DNA of 64,000 bases from Tyto alba. Lineage: Eukaryota; Chordata; Aves; Strigiformes; Tytonidae. Every line of letters begins with the position of its first letter. Position 1 is the stretch's first letter. The stretch lies in NCBI RefSeq assembly GCF_018691265.1, contig NW_024881261.1:25197374-25261373 (forward strand), given 5' to 3'. A program made the position numbers and the translations under genes. The notes under the pieces are model-generated. The model ran no database searches and had not been told where the DNA came from. It saw only the letters and a program-made list of their open reading frames with translations. Positions 11,752 through 24,744 of the stretch are shown here, piece by piece.

Positions 11752-14700
11752 GACACCAATATTAAATATAGTTTTGGAAGTAGTATTCTCTGAGACGAAG
11801 ATGAGAAAGTAATGAGAAATGAATGTTCAAGCCTTACAGTTCTCTGTCCACAAAATCTTCTCTTAGAATTTAATTTCACTTGGTTTAATTCTTCCATTTA
11901 TTGTCTCATCTCTTGAAACAAATGTTTGTATGTATCATTTTCCATTTGTATTAACAATTACCATGGTATAAAGGCAAGTATCCCAAATGCTTATTCTTTA
12001 TCAGTAATGTGATTTGTTGTTGTGCTGCAAATAACATAGGAATCTGTTGTTTCATTCCATCACCAAAAAGGGGTGAAACTTGGGTGTAGCTTTGTGTCAG
12101 CCATGGCTAATCTATTTCTAAACTGCTGAAAAGGTGGTGAAAGGGTGAGTGTCTGTCCCCTGTCCTTGCTGTTGTGTCAGCAGCAGCACTCATCCAGCTG
12201 TGCAGGCAGCTGCACTGGGGAGTGGATCTGGCTGACTGCTGAGGCATGCAACCACATATGCTGACACAGAGCATGGAGGAGACAGGTGAGGTGGTGGAAA
12301 GGAAGGTCTGTCCCTTCCAGTAGCATTTCAAAATTCAAATAGGTGAAGCTGACCATAAAATCACATTCTTACTGTTGCTGCATCTATACTCTTTCTGTTT
12401 AGGCCTCAGTTTGTTAGGTGTCTTCTTCAGCAGGTGAGGAAAAAGGAAGAAACATACAGACATGCTTAATGCACATAGAGACATACAACATAAAAAGACA
12501 CCTTTTTTTTTTTACTCCATCCATTGAAACCATTAGTTTTCCCTCTAAATGCTGCTGCTGTTTTACATTCCCAATATACCAGATTGGTGCTGCTGCAAAT
12601 AGAAAATGAAAGACTGTTGTTTCCATTGTGTATTTTGGATCCATCAACACAGGGATGTTCTGAAAGGGTACACTGAAGGAGTATTTCTAAGCAGGAGTTT
12701 AATTCGGGAATAGGTGTTGTTGAAAGGCCACATCAGAGGAGCCTGAGAAAGATATGAAAATCAAGTCTTTGATCTAGTTCTACCTCTACCTTGCCCTTGT
12801 TGCATGGACCCTACACAGGTTTCACCTGCTCTACAAGTATCTACAAGCTGCTGTGAGATGGTTTTACTCTTCGCTTTCAGATGAAGCTGAAAAAAAATAT
12901 GGGGAAAACTCTATTTGTGGCAATTAAACTGGATTTTCAAAATTGTTTTTGTGAATGAGTTAATTGCCATGGGAACCTTGCTATGCTCTGTGGCAAACTG
13001 TTATGATAAGCCTCCATGTTGAACAGTTTGGACTGCAAGAAAACTCTAGACAGCTCCTGGGGAATTCGTTATTCAGCACTGTGTAAAAATTCACTCCAAG
13101 AAGGAGATCTTATTTTTTTTTTTTATTCAGACTTTTATGTGTATAAAATTGGCAGGAAGGAAGAGACATGGTGTGCATTTTGTCATCCTTTAAATCTTAT
13201 TTTCGTGGAGAAATGACTAAAGATTAAGGAATGGGCTGTACAAAGAACCAATCAATACACGTGATAAGGGAAAATCATGCAAAACAGAGGTCTGAAGTGT
13301 GAGGTACAGGACATGAGAATATTGCTTCCCTCTTAGGATTAAGAGGTTTTTTTTTCTTTTCCGACTTACATTTCTATGCTCAACAGTAAATTTATTGCTT
13401 GGTTTCCTTTTGTAACAGGCAATCATTCCAAATTTGATCTGCTCCAATAGGGAAGGCATCAATCAGGTCTCATCTGGTAAATGTTAAGCTCAGTGTCAGG
13501 ACTACCAAATCTTTGGCATGTGTTTGTGGGGAAGGGTTGGGGAGGAATGTTTTATCCAGCCTGTTCTTATATATTCTGCTCTGTATATGTTCTTGTACTA
13601 TGGTCATCTCTCTAATATCATCTACGTTCTACGTGTCATTCTATTTTATGGCAGAGCAAGCAAGGTCAAAGAGATGCACTAGGTGCATAGAGCAAAAGAT
13701 GCAAAGGTTTCCAGTGTTACTTAGCTATTTTGGAAATTTGTTGTTCATTTCATAAAGAAGTCTTGAAGAGCCCACAAGAGATCCCATCTCTTGTGCCTTT
13801 CTATGCAGTGTCCTATTGGGACAGAGGGCTGTAATTGATGGTTATAGTCTTCATTCTGGACATATATGTAAATATGATGGAAAAAAGAAAAAGGTTTTGA
13901 TATTAGTTTGAAATTTTATGAAAAGTCATTGTAGGTACAGAACAAAGGTAGCACGCTGACAGTGCTACTAATGAAACATATAGATGCACCCTTTTATGGG
14001 AACCCACTAACCTCTTGTGAACTCCTATTAGAATCCAATAAGCAATACACAGTAGCTGGCTAGAATCAGCAAATTAAACATGGGTTTACTCTACACTGAT
14101 TTTTTGTACTACTGTTATTAATGAAATAATGGAATGCTCTTTCTCCGATTAAATGTTGTATGTCTCAGCCAGATAGGGTACCTGTTGTTCATGGTTCTTC
14201 TTTTTTAATCCAAGAGGATCACCATCCTTGGGCTCCCCTACTGCAACACAGAGAGAATCTTGCCACTTCTGTGCCTTTTCTGCTTCAGGAACACCAGCAG
14301 GATAAAGGTGGTGAGTAAAGGCCAAATGTGTTCCTGCTGCTTGAGAAAGCTTCCTGAATATGCCAGATTTTTTTCAAGTAAGTAGGGTGTTATTTCACGA
14401 TTGATGTTCTGCTCTGACTGTTTGAGGCTTCTCCTATCAACAGTCATAGTGATTCTGTACCTGGTAACACCACAAAAGTAAGTGTGGCCATGCATAATTA
14501 TTACCTAATTGTGTTTCTAGGCTATCTGTCTATATGATTAATTAACATGCTTGTTAGGCAAGAAGAAAAATGTTTTATTTACTAATACAGTAAACAAACT
14601 ACCAACATACCTACATTGAGTGAACCATCAGTGATAGTGGTGGTTTTCAGATTCAAAAATTAATTAACACATTGACTAAGTATATTAAGAAGGAATCCTT

Positions 14701-17580
14701 TTATTCCTATCTTGCTTCACATAGCTGAACTCATGTTTATATGGTTTTCAGTCTCCAAGCCAAGGCAACCATCCAGTTGTCCTTATTCAAACCGAAACAG
14801 AATTTTCTTTTAACAAGTCCATTGCAGTATTTGTTACACCTCAGCTATTTCAATATCACTGTTAAGAAACAGGGAAGCAAGGGAACACCTCTTCCTCTAG
14901 TTGGTCCTGCAAGCAATGCCGTATTACTGTATCTTAGCTTTGGCCTGGCTGCTAGGAACAAGGATTGGAGAGTCCACTAGTCCCAGTGTCTCTGCAGTAC
15001 AATAATTGGCACCTGATTTGGGGCAGGACTTAATTGTGGCTTGGGGTACGTAGCTGTCCAAGAGGACAACAAGAATTATAGGAGCTCTTTCTCTTTCATG
15101 GATTCAGAAGTGCCCTCCTATCACTCTCATTTCTGCTTTCCCAGCTCCTGACGCCTCATATATATCTGTGTCCCAGTTGCGACTCATTGACAGAGGAATG
15201 CAATCAGAGCTTGCCTTTCAGCTTTAAACATGGTTCCCAGAGGACTATATGCCTTGAAGGGAAAATACCTTTTGTGCTTATTACTGATATAGATATTTTC
15301 ATCCCATTTATGGGTACATCAACACTAAAAGTGCTGAGACACACAAGCTGGCTCAGCATGAGAAAGTCTGGAACCAGAAATGGTGGGGAAGGACAGCAGA
15401 TGTATCCATGCTCACTTTGTAGAACATTGCTCAGTCTAAGAAACATCGTGGTTGTGCAAACACAGACGAACGACCTCTAGATCTGATATCCTATCTCTGC
15501 ACATCATCACATGGACTAACCATTCAGTTTGCATCCCAGAGTCAGATCAAGTGCTCAGTGAGGGAAGATTCTCATTGGAGTCTGGCAGAAGGAGCAGATA
15601 ATTTTGTCCAAAACCCCTGAATATGCAGTAGCAGCTGTGGGTTGTCAAATCCAGCATAGGATTATACCCCACATCATATGCTTCAGCACTTTATACAGAC
15701 TACATTTAAATTAATTTTTAATTAGCTCATTATACAGATAGAAGATCTGCTCATCTCAAGTTTCATAACCACAACTTTGCCTGCAGGTCTCTCTATCAGA
15801 CAGTTGGATGATGCCAGCACCCAGTTTGAGCTGGAAGTGCTCAAACCCTGCAGCAATGAGACTAATATTAAAAGCCCTGATATTATCAGGCACCACCCTC
15901 CATTATATCATGATTCCTTTTCCATCTTCATGCCCAACCTTCTTATATACTATAAACTGCTTGTAGAGGGTGGGGATTTGTGGCTGCTGGAAAATCTGCG
16001 TGCCACGGAGAGCCAAAGATACCTGACTGTGCATAATGGTGCTACCCATAACCTCTGCATTGGTTTTGATGATTAAGTGCAAGTTCAGCCCACCCAAAGT
16101 GATTCATAACGAATTGTTGGTCCAGAGATTGCAAACCACAGATCTCCCTCTTCTGGTTGGAGAAGATTTTGTAGGTGTACATAACTGATGAAATGTGACA
16201 GTACCAGTTGCTTGCAAATAGCATTACCTGCTTTGGAAAGACCGTCTCTCTTCTGTTCAAAGTCTGTTCTCTATTGTGAGATACACCATACATGTACATA
16301 GGTTGCAGTGTGAAGAGATGTGGCTGAAAAAGTACTAGTTTTACAGACCTGGAATTAAGGTATATATAAAGCCATTTGTTTGGGTTTGTACAGGAAATAT
16401 GTGGCACATTGAAGAATAGGACACAGATCACTTCAGTTCCAAGTATTGTGCTTAACCAGAGATCATCCTTATTCCCCCGGTACCTACATGTTAACAGTCT
16501 CTTCATTTTAGATGTTTTTAGTCCCATTAACGTATGCTCTTTGGAGCTTCCAGTGTGACAAGATAGCAACAGTAATGAGATTATCCAGAAAATTTGTTTT
16601 TTCTTTTTTGTTTATTTGCTCTCGGAAATACCCACATATTATGAATTTCCCTGAGACCAAGAGGAATTAGATGTTTCATATGTTTCAGCATGACTTTTTA
16701 AGGGTAGCTGCACCATGGAACACTAGCTTCAGACTGTTCAGATGGAAGTAAATGCTGTCATCTTAGTTTGACACAAACTGTAAATGTGACTCAAAAATTC
16801 TTGTGAAAACATGTATGATTTGTTCTTTATGCTACAGCAAATCTTTCTGAAAAGATATTCAGTCTCAATTTAATTTCTGTGAAATCCTGTCTGTTCTTGG
16901 CCTGTGTGGAACCATACTGCACTTCAGTGATGGGAGGTAATCCAGCTGCAAAGACTCCTTAAACTATTGTCCAACCATTTGCACCTCTGGAATTTCATAA
17001 TAAATTGAATCAACTTAACACATGGGGGGGTTGGTGTATGTGTGTTAGACAATGAAAAGATCTAAATGAGTGGTGAAACCAGTGACTTGCCTCAGTCTCT
17101 AATTTCATTCCTGTTCAGATTGTTTATTTAGGAAGAACAGGGCAGGGAATGTGTAAGGATATATGTGGTGTTTATTTAGATCTGTAGTAGGAAGCTAAGT
17201 CCTAAGCAGAAGCTCTGCTGTGAAGCAGAGGAGAGACTGATTTGCTATAGGGCTATCATTAATTTATTTATTTTAATGACATTTCTTGTCTTTTGTTTTC
17301 CGTGTAACAAAAGAAGATAGTGACTTTCTTCAAAGTCCATCTGTTTGAGATCCTTCATTGTTATTGATTTCCATTCAGCTGTTTCCAGCTTCTCTATGAG
17401 TTGATGGCATTCAAGAGCCAAAGCTTTGTGATATATTTGCTGTGGTTTTATCAATGCTGTACAAAGCCTCATCTCTTCTCTAGTTCCTGATTGTGGTGAG
17501 CCTGAGGATGGAAAACTAAGCTGTGCTGAAGCATTTCAATATCCTATTTCACTGCAAACTCACATTAAATTTGCTATTCT
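11752..17580. other. AT-rich non-coding stretch, nothing recognised
   Basis: No repeat, RNA gene or exon can be supported. The longest open frame in the whole window is here (minus strand, 16042-16569, 175 codons). It has no domain-like pattern, no low-complexity cause and no splice context, and is discussed as a finding. T and A tracts occur near 11479, 12503 and 13111. Confidence 0.5.
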
Positions 17581-17635
17581 CTTTGAAGTCAGCAGAAAAA
17601 CCCTGACTGACATCAACTGAGTATCTGGTTCTGTG
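17581..17635. repeat. fragment of a palindromic amniote repeat
   Basis: The text 'tttgaagtcagcagaaaaa' followed by 'ccctgactgacatcaactga' resembles the centre of a palindromic dispersed repeat seen in turtles, crocodilians and birds. Its core is 'ttgaagtcaatgg' facing 'ccattgacttcaa'. The piece ends 'tatctggttctg', comparable with 'ctttggatcagg'. It is short and diverged, and the family name cannot be given from memory. Confidence 0.4.
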
Positions 17636-18109
17636 TTTCTGACAACTTTACTGCTTGTCTGGTATAGCAGTCCCTGTGGCCGCTGAGAGTGAAAAGTATC
17701 TGAGGCAGTTTCTCAGAGGTCAGGAATACTAAAAGCCTGGATAATTCACCCTCCAACTAGCCTGGCACCCCCTTCCCCAGTTCTTTTCAACTTGTTATAA
17801 CCCATTAATACCAATTCCACTGTGTCATAAGTCTGTGCTGAATTGTCAGCATACAAACAGGGAGATGGAGGTAACTGACTGGCGTGAAAGGGGGGAGGTA
17901 AGCAAATATTTCACTTGCCCAAGTGTGGGAATGTACTGTCAATGAACCTGGCTATTTCTCTGAGTATAGATGTTGCAGAGGATTTTCTGTAAGAGACAGG
18001 CATCCTGCCTCCAAAAATAACTCGTGCCTGATCTTTCAAAACCCTTCATAATGTACCTTGCCAGTTATATGTTGCTGAGCAGGAGGGTTGAGAGGATTAT
18101 TTCAGCTGT
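17636..18109. other. non-coding stretch, nothing recognised
   Basis: No coding or repeat signal is visible between the palindromic fragment and the CR1 relic. Confidence 0.5.
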
Positions 18110-18445
18110 GGCAATCAGTTTACACCTTGAACCACAAGATCGGATTACTTTTGGTATTTAATTTTGAAATATTTCCCCCAGATGTACTGTACCTTTGCAT
18201 GTTTCCCGGATGAATTTCATTTTGTTATTTCCTGCTCTTATTTCTAAGCTTTCTCAGGTCCTCTGTGTTATTTCTCTGTCTTCACTTATGTTTGCAACAC
18301 TTCCTAATTCAGTATCATCTGCAAATTTAATTATTATATCAGCTCTTTATATCACCTGATAAGCAGTTTTAAAATATTACTGAAGTATTAAAAACTCAAA
18401 TTTAACACAGCCTCGGCAAATTTCCCAAGGGGCCGTTCCTTCAAG
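18110..18445 (-). mobile_element. CR1-type LINE relic, reverse-transcriptase segment, minus strand
   Basis: Read on the minus strand, 18311-18325 translates to KFADD followed by T, which is the catalytic FADD motif of LINE reverse transcriptases (YADD in many other families). Downstream the same frame continues as FADDTELGSVAN, then ISEDREI. This is the CR1 pattern 'FADDTKLGGVAN..EDR..IQ.DL.KLE.WA..N.MKFN..KC'. A stop interrupts soon after, and further CR1-like pieces ('KMKF', then a 'hLG'-like string) need a frame change. Upstream, near 18430, lies a degraded piece corresponding to the 'GSVLGP' region. The copy is long dead and truncated at both ends. It is a retrotransposon relic, not a host gene. 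Confidence 0.85.
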
Positions 18446-19554
18446 TTATTTATGCTTGGGGGGGTTGTGTATGGTTAGTGTATATGACACTGTGGATGTG
18501 CATAAGACTACTCAATAGAAATTGATGACATCAGTGCTTGCTTTGCTCTGAAGGACCTAGTCTACAGACATCTCAAAGGTGTGAAATAGCATAAATAGGG
18601 AATAGGGGCATGATTGTACAATTGAATATGTGAGTTTTCTATGGGAAGCCTCTAGCAAAAGTGAATTCAAAGCTGTCACAAACATACTTCATGTCATAGG
18701 TGAAAAAATAAAGACTACAGAAGGAAAAGAAGACTCATTCCAAACAAGCCTGATAGTTATTTTAAGGAGCAGAAAAAGTGAAAGAAGTAGTAAAGAAAGA
18801 GGTCCAAGGGCAGTGTTTTGTAGGGCTCTAAAATGGTGTTTTGAACTTTATAATAAGTGGAAACCAAGGAGCTGGGAAGGAGAAGCATGAAAATAAAAAA
18901 AAATGGCCATTGAAACAAAGGGAGTAAGAAGGCTGTGAGACAAGGGAAAAAAAAAAAGGTACGTTGATGTAGCTGAGACAGCAGATTACTAATGTATGAA
19001 CTCTGAGCAGTAGAATAAAGAAAAGGATGAATTTTTGAAGTTTTTAGACCCATTTTTATGGCAGCATCCTAAACAAATGTAATTGAATATTTCAGGTGAC
19101 TTTCCATTAAATGATTTACACATAATGTATCATACGTTGATCCATTTTTTAAAAATTTATCTGTTCGAAAGTTTAGTAAGAGTTTGTCTGGCAGTTTCTT
19201 TGTGCAACCTCTTTGTTACTGCTTCATGCAAACTCATGGTTCTTGCAGGTTATTTTTTCCTGTACTTGTTTGATTTCAGTGGAGTTTCCTTACTGGGTTT
19301 ACACGGCTTTATGAATTGCTTGCTTTTTCTTACCTTTTGTGATTGCCTATAGTCTTACTACAGAAGAAAGAACATCATGAGATATTTTGTTTACCGTTTT
19401 TCTTTTTACACAACACAGGTTGTCTCTTGCATTCTGAGAGGAATTTTTATTTAGTGGCTTTTAGGTTATTATTTAATAGTTATATCCTCAGTATAACAGA
19501 TCATATTTCTCAATCACTGCCACTTTGTATTTTAGATACTTTCTTAGGTCTAAC
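18446..19554. other. AT-rich non-coding stretch, nothing recognised
   Basis: A-rich tracts lie near 18891-18903 and 18947-18958, within a purine-rich stretch from about 18720 to 18960. The open frames here (86-98 codons) are driven by this composition. No exon or RNA gene is visible. Confidence 0.55.
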
Positions 19555-19640
19555 TGTGAACCAGGTGCTGGGTGCTGAGCAAACACAAAGAGGAAGCATG
19601 GGCTTTGTCCCAGTGAATTTGGAGCTTATTGAGTGCTGCC
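19555..19640. repeat. ancient dispersed repeat, LINE2/SINE-tail-like
   Basis: The segment runs 'ccaggtgctgggtgctgagc', then 'aaacacaaagaggaagc', then 'tttgtcccagtgaatttgg', then 'agcttattgag'. This follows the order of an old vertebrate repeat phrase: 'caggcactgtgctgggcgctgagcaaacac', then 'gtccctgcc..aaggagctta'. The family (L2-like or SINE-tail) cannot be fixed without a library search. Confidence 0.4.
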
Positions 19641-21339
19641 ATGCTTTCAGCTCTTCTGGTGTTTGGAACAGATAACATTGTGTTTTAAGCATCGTTAGAG
19701 TTCTAAAACATAGTCTTCACCAAACTGGAGATTTTAATGAATATGCTATGGCAGAATGAAACTGGAGAGGTTAGTTGGGTTCTCTGTCTAATTTCCAAGA
19801 CCACAAGAAAGTGATAGATAGTATTTAAACCAAAATGGTGCTGTTTGTACAAGAACTTGTCTTGATGCCCAAAGCTTTTTGTGCAGGGATTTCAGCATGC
19901 ACGCTGTCAAACTGCAGGCATCTAGCCTGCGTGTGTAAACTAGGTGTCTAGTCTCTTGATAGACTTGATAAAGAGAGATAGATACCTACACGTTCATTGT
20001 TGTCTGGAAGTTCCACTTTCACATAAAACCTCCTAGCCTAGGGACCTAAGGGTAAGACTGTGTCACTGACCCACTGTGTAGCCACACTACTATCTCCAGA
20101 CAGGGGTCTGAATAGGCAGTCTCAGTAGCGAACAATTATGTTTATTTTTTTTAAGAGGTATGTCACTGAATCTGGACCAAATTGTCCACAGCTGTAATCC
20201 TGGCTATGCTTAGGAATCAGTTTTATGGGGGGGGAGGGGTGTGGGGTGGGTTGGGCAGCGGGGAAAGGAGATCAGCTTGTAGTTTACACAGAAAAAGAGT
20301 CTGTGTTGGAGAGGGTCAGATCAGGAACTCATCTGTAAATGAAAGCCCTGCCCTCACTAGGCTACAGTCCAGTGAAAAAAACAAAAATGGCACTGTGCAG
20401 TTCTCTGGTAATCTCACTTATTAGGCAATTTTAATATAGCTGTAACAAGCTCCCTGTAAACCAGACCTTGGGGTAAGGACTTAGAAATGTTCAGCTGTGC
20501 CATGTGGCTTATAACAAATATCACAACGTATTGATTTATTCCATAACCACTCCCTGCCATGTGTTACGTAAATAATGATGTTTGATAGAGTGTGTGGTTC
20601 TTCATGCTGTAATGCATAGGTCTTGGAGAGGTCTTGAGTCAAAAGATGAAAGGCCAACTGCCTCCAGTTGTCCTCAGGATGTGTGGATGACACTGCAGCT
20701 GCACACACATGCACCAAGCCCTTTCCTTTTGAGTACATTTTATAATGATGATATTAATGTTTTATCTGGTTCTGATCTGGGCGGGTATGATCTTCTAATT
20801 GCATAACTTTGAATTTTCTCAGGTTGTCTCCAACACTTAGTACCTCTCCACTGGAAAAACAAAATTCACAGTGCTTTCACTGCATATGCTTATATCTATA
20901 TGGATTTAACCTAGAAAAAAACATGCAGTCTGAAAACACCACTAATTGTACTTCAGCTTGTAGGTTGCAGAGCAGCCTCGTTCTGTTTTCCCACAGCCAA
21001 GAGGAGGCCTCAAGGCCAAAATGTCACCTCAGATTTCTTTTGATCTCAACTTATATTTTATTAACCCTTTTAACTTCACTGAGGGTGTGCAAGGAAACAT
21101 GTATATTCCTTTTCATATAAAACCAGCATTGTCCTTACATCTTGTGTGCAAATGTATGGACAGTTTTTCATACAAAGGATTATTTAGATATTATCTATAT
21201 GCCTTGTGAATTACAGATAAGAAGGGGCAGGCAGCATTTATTCTGCAATGTTTATGATTTATTCCCCTTTTATTTTCTCTCTTTAACTCCATCCAAAATA
21301 TTTCTGAGAGTCTTAGTGAAATATAATACTAGCCTTTAA
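19641..21339. other. non-coding stretch, nothing recognised apart from a G-rich motif
   Basis: No coding gene or named repeat. The open frames are at most 103 codons and have no domain pattern. Confidence 0.55.
20227..20263 (+). other. G-quadruplex-forming motif
   Basis: On the plus strand there are G runs of 8, 4, 4, 3, 3 and 4, separated by loops of one to five bases. This satisfies the usual G3+ N1-7 quadruplex pattern with a spare run. No promoter or CpG island context is seen, so function is unknown. Confidence 0.75.
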
Positions 21340-21545
21340 TGGCACCTTTTAATCTCTCAATTGCAGAGTGCTTTTCAGGGCTTAATTAAATTTTACAGCA
21401 TGCCTTTCAGGTGAGTGTAATTTGAATGCATCCTTTCCTGTTTGTGAGGAAACTGAGGCAGGGAGTGGTGATTAACTCAAGGCTGTGAGCCAAATAAAAT
21501 GTCAGAGTGAGAATTATGGCCCAGGAGATTTGATCAGTATCATGT
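21340..21545 (-). repeat. MIR-like SINE relic, minus strand
   Basis: The core 'tgaggaaactgaggcaggga' at about 21448 is an almost exact match to the reverse complement of the MIR/CORE-SINE phrase. It is followed by 'gattaactcaaggctgtgag' for 'ttaagtaacttgcccaaggtcac', and by 'gtcagagtgagaatt' for 'ggcagagccgggatt', then 'ggcccaggag'. Upstream, 'agagtgcttttcagggc' and 'ttacagcatgcctttcaggt' fit the other half more loosely. Together with the copies at 4.3, 30.7 and 50.5 kb it suggests that this window has kept its early-amniote repeats. Confidence 0.65.
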
Positions 21546-24500
21546 AATTCTAGCACGATTTGGTTCTTAAAGATTTCATCAAATAGACAACACAAATGAT
21601 GGCCACTTGATCTGTCAGAGGAGCCAAATAGCCTCTCTGTGCTCTTCCTTTCCTTATCCTTTGTGATGACTAGTGGTTTATGCCTCAGTCCAGTTTTGGG
21701 GCCTCAGATCTTTGGGCATGGCAGATGTTTGCTCAGCCCTCCAACATGATCAGAAGAAAATGAGTGGATGGTTACACTGTACCTCTGTCGTCTTCTCAGC
21801 ATATGGTGTAGGCCTTTCATCCCTTTCCACTGACAGTCCTGTTAGGGTGGGATCTGAATGCATCCATCAACTCCTAAAGCCGTGGTCTTCTGCAAGATAA
21901 ACTCTGTAATGTTAGTTGTGAAAGACATGGGGCTCCTTGCCAGTGGTGAAGGGGGAGTTTTTCATCCCTCTCTGCAGTGAAAAGTATTGAAAGCAGCCTG
22001 TCTGCTTCTTCAGGTAGGCATGTGGAAGGGAAGAAAGCTTCTGGGAAGAAAATGTTCATTTACTCTGCACATTTATCTTACAAAGATCCTTTATAGAGTC
22101 AGTCATCAGGAGCTAGTACCCAAACACAGCTACTGATGATGCTATAGGATAGGCCATGAAGCATTGTACGGGAGTGGGATAGGGAATTGGGAAGATACAC
22201 TTTCTGAGCCCTTGGTGATCATGGTTTCAAAATCATACCTGCTTTGACCAGAGCCTGACTGTGAGGGGAATGGAGCTCAGTGTCTCATGCACGTCTGGCT
22301 CCCCACTCTGCTCCTGTCTGCAGAGGGGGATGGTATTATCTAGCCTGTCTGGCAGACCTGCATCTGATGTACACTGGAATTTAAAAAGTGCGGTATGGCC
22401 ATGTCTTTGAAGGTAGGTGAAACACGACTGAAATCAAGCACATGAGAGATCACACAGATACAGCGTGCAGGCTGAGAGTGCCCTTCCCTTTGCACCAGCC
22501 ATCTTGGTGAGAAAAGGTCTTCTGGCTGTGAGACAGACTTGTAACAAGCAGAGAAGTAGATTTAATGGGTTAAGGAATTTGTCTTTGGGAAATCAGTGGT
22601 ATGAATTAAATTTTCATTCTGTCAGCAGAGAAGCCAAAGATTGAACGATGTCCCTCTGTCATGAGAAACCGGTCTCAGACCTAGAGGAAAGGGAGATGAT
22701 ACGAATGCACAGTTCTTCTCTGCCTGATTCTGCTGGAGCCTCAGACTGCACTGGGGAAGCACTACCACGTCTGGACTTTCCAAAGCCTGAGCAGGACTTA
22801 GTAATCATGATGTCTGTCTCCAGTCCCTCCAAGGACAGTTATGCAATGTGGTATACGGAGTGTTTTCAGTGTACTGTAAGACATTCAGTCAGTAGCCACT
22901 AGGCAGATATAACAGAGGCAAAGAGAAGTTTTCTATTTCCAGTGTTGTCAGACTGGTCTCTTAAAAGTACTTGCCTGAGAGTGAAATGGCTCCTCACAAG
23001 TCCTCCAGAAGCCAATCTTCCATTACTGTTTTATGGAATGGACACTACATGGTTTGTCTTTTTATCGGAATAATATAATCAGAGTACAAATGAGGCCATG
23101 CAATTGCTGAACAGTTTTTGCCACTTACTGTTGATCATCTTTCTAATACCTTTCTTTTCTCCTTCACACTGACCTCTTCTAATAGTGAAGTCAACAGCTG
23201 TGGCCACGTGCACAGAACATACTTTGACAGCAGCAGGACTCAGCTGACAGACTCTGGAATATATTATTTCAGCAGCATCATCTGGGTTTGTAGCTGGCTC
23301 TTCTGTAACTGTATTGAAAGTTGAAGGCCCTGGGTTTTTTCTTCTTTTCATCTTCTTTCCACTACAGGAGCATTGCAGAGAGACCTTCAAGTACGTATAG
23401 GAGAAACGGGCCTTGGGGACAGGCTTTACTTCAGGGTTAGAAACACAGCTTTTTTTAATTTACAAGTGCTTGGTCCTGAGTAAATCTGTTTCACTACCCT
23501 AACTTCACATCAAAGTATTTGAGCTGTGCTGTACTTGATGAGAGCAGGAGTGCATGTTTGTCATTACATAAGCAAAACAGAAATACCTTGGGGAACAGGG
23601 AGACAGAGACCTGAGCACAGCACATCTTAGAGGATTTACTGCTAATTTCAATGACAGATGAGTTTTTTTTTTTACATTATTAGCATTCCTCCAGATTAAA
23701 ACCTATGCAACAAACACCATTTTGAACCTCACTTACGATTGAGGCTATTTCACAAGGGTGTTTAGGCTCCTTTGGAACGTCTGTGTGGGGTTGAACTTGT
23801 GACTTGGGAGACGCAAGGCCACTGGGAAGGAGTGCAGAAAGTGCCCAGCAGCCTAATTCACCTCTCACAGAGCACAGACCACTCCCATTGACCCCACCAC
23901 CTGAACCCCTCAGCTGTCAGGAGAGCCATGGCAAGAAGTCAGTCGTGTGTATCAGGAGGAATTTCTGCTGATCCCATGCTGGATAAAACAAGGAATTTGC
24001 TGTGAGCAGAGAGAGCGTCCTCGAGATCAGCGTGCACCCCAGCTCTTTGGTGAGAATGATTCCAGAGGGGTGTGTGTTTAGTTTTCAGGAAGATTAGCTG
24101 CACCTTTCATTTGTCCTTTGAAGATTATTTTTGCTCTGTAAAAGGATTTAAAAAATGGCAAACCAGTGCACAAGCACATACAAAAAAGAAGAAAACACAA
24201 GGTTATGGGAAGAAGCTGAGATTCTATCTGTTTTATTGAATGATCCCGGAATGCAGTAACAAGAGGACAGTCGCATGCTTAATCATCTCACTCTTACAAG
24301 TGGAAGCCATGCTTGACAACAGAGTGCGCTGGTGTGAATGTAAGAGTTGGGGAAAGGAAAAAAAAACCTAAGGAACAAAATAAGCATAAAATGTAAACAA
24401 AATTCTGCTAGGAGTATTTGTAGTGACAGATGCTTTGGTAGATAGGGTAAAAAATATATTCCTTTCTCCTAAAGGGAAATAGGTGGAAGTCCATCAAATA

Positions 24501-24740
24501 AACTTTGTCCTGGCATATTTTATTTTTGCATAGAGGAAAAGGAAAAGATCTTTTTTGATGTGGGCTTGCTTTTTTTTTTTTTTTTTCCTTCTGCTGTTTT
24601 TTCCCTTTCTGCCATACCAGAAAAAAAAAGATCATGGAAGATAAGCCAGGCAGAAGAATAAAAAAAGAGGGGGGAGGGAAGGGGGAAAAAAAAAAAAGGT
24701 TACTCTGAGTATCAGAGAGGGGGCTAATTGTCAAGGTTAT
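21546..24740. other. non-coding stretch with weak exon-like pieces
   Basis: No gene can be supported. Two minus-strand segments, 23223-23361 and 23737-23821, are bounded by good acceptor and donor sequences. They cannot be joined in an open frame and are described as a finding. A T17 tract (24570-24586) and an A/G-rich stretch (about 24619-24699) form a low-complexity region at the end. Confidence 0.5.
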
Positions 24741-24744
24741 ATCT

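Noticed and set aside
22648..22902. 84-codon plus-strand frame with a protein-like charged start
   Set aside because: The peptide has no recognisable domain, no splice context, and no support from neighbours; frames of this length are common by chance in this window.
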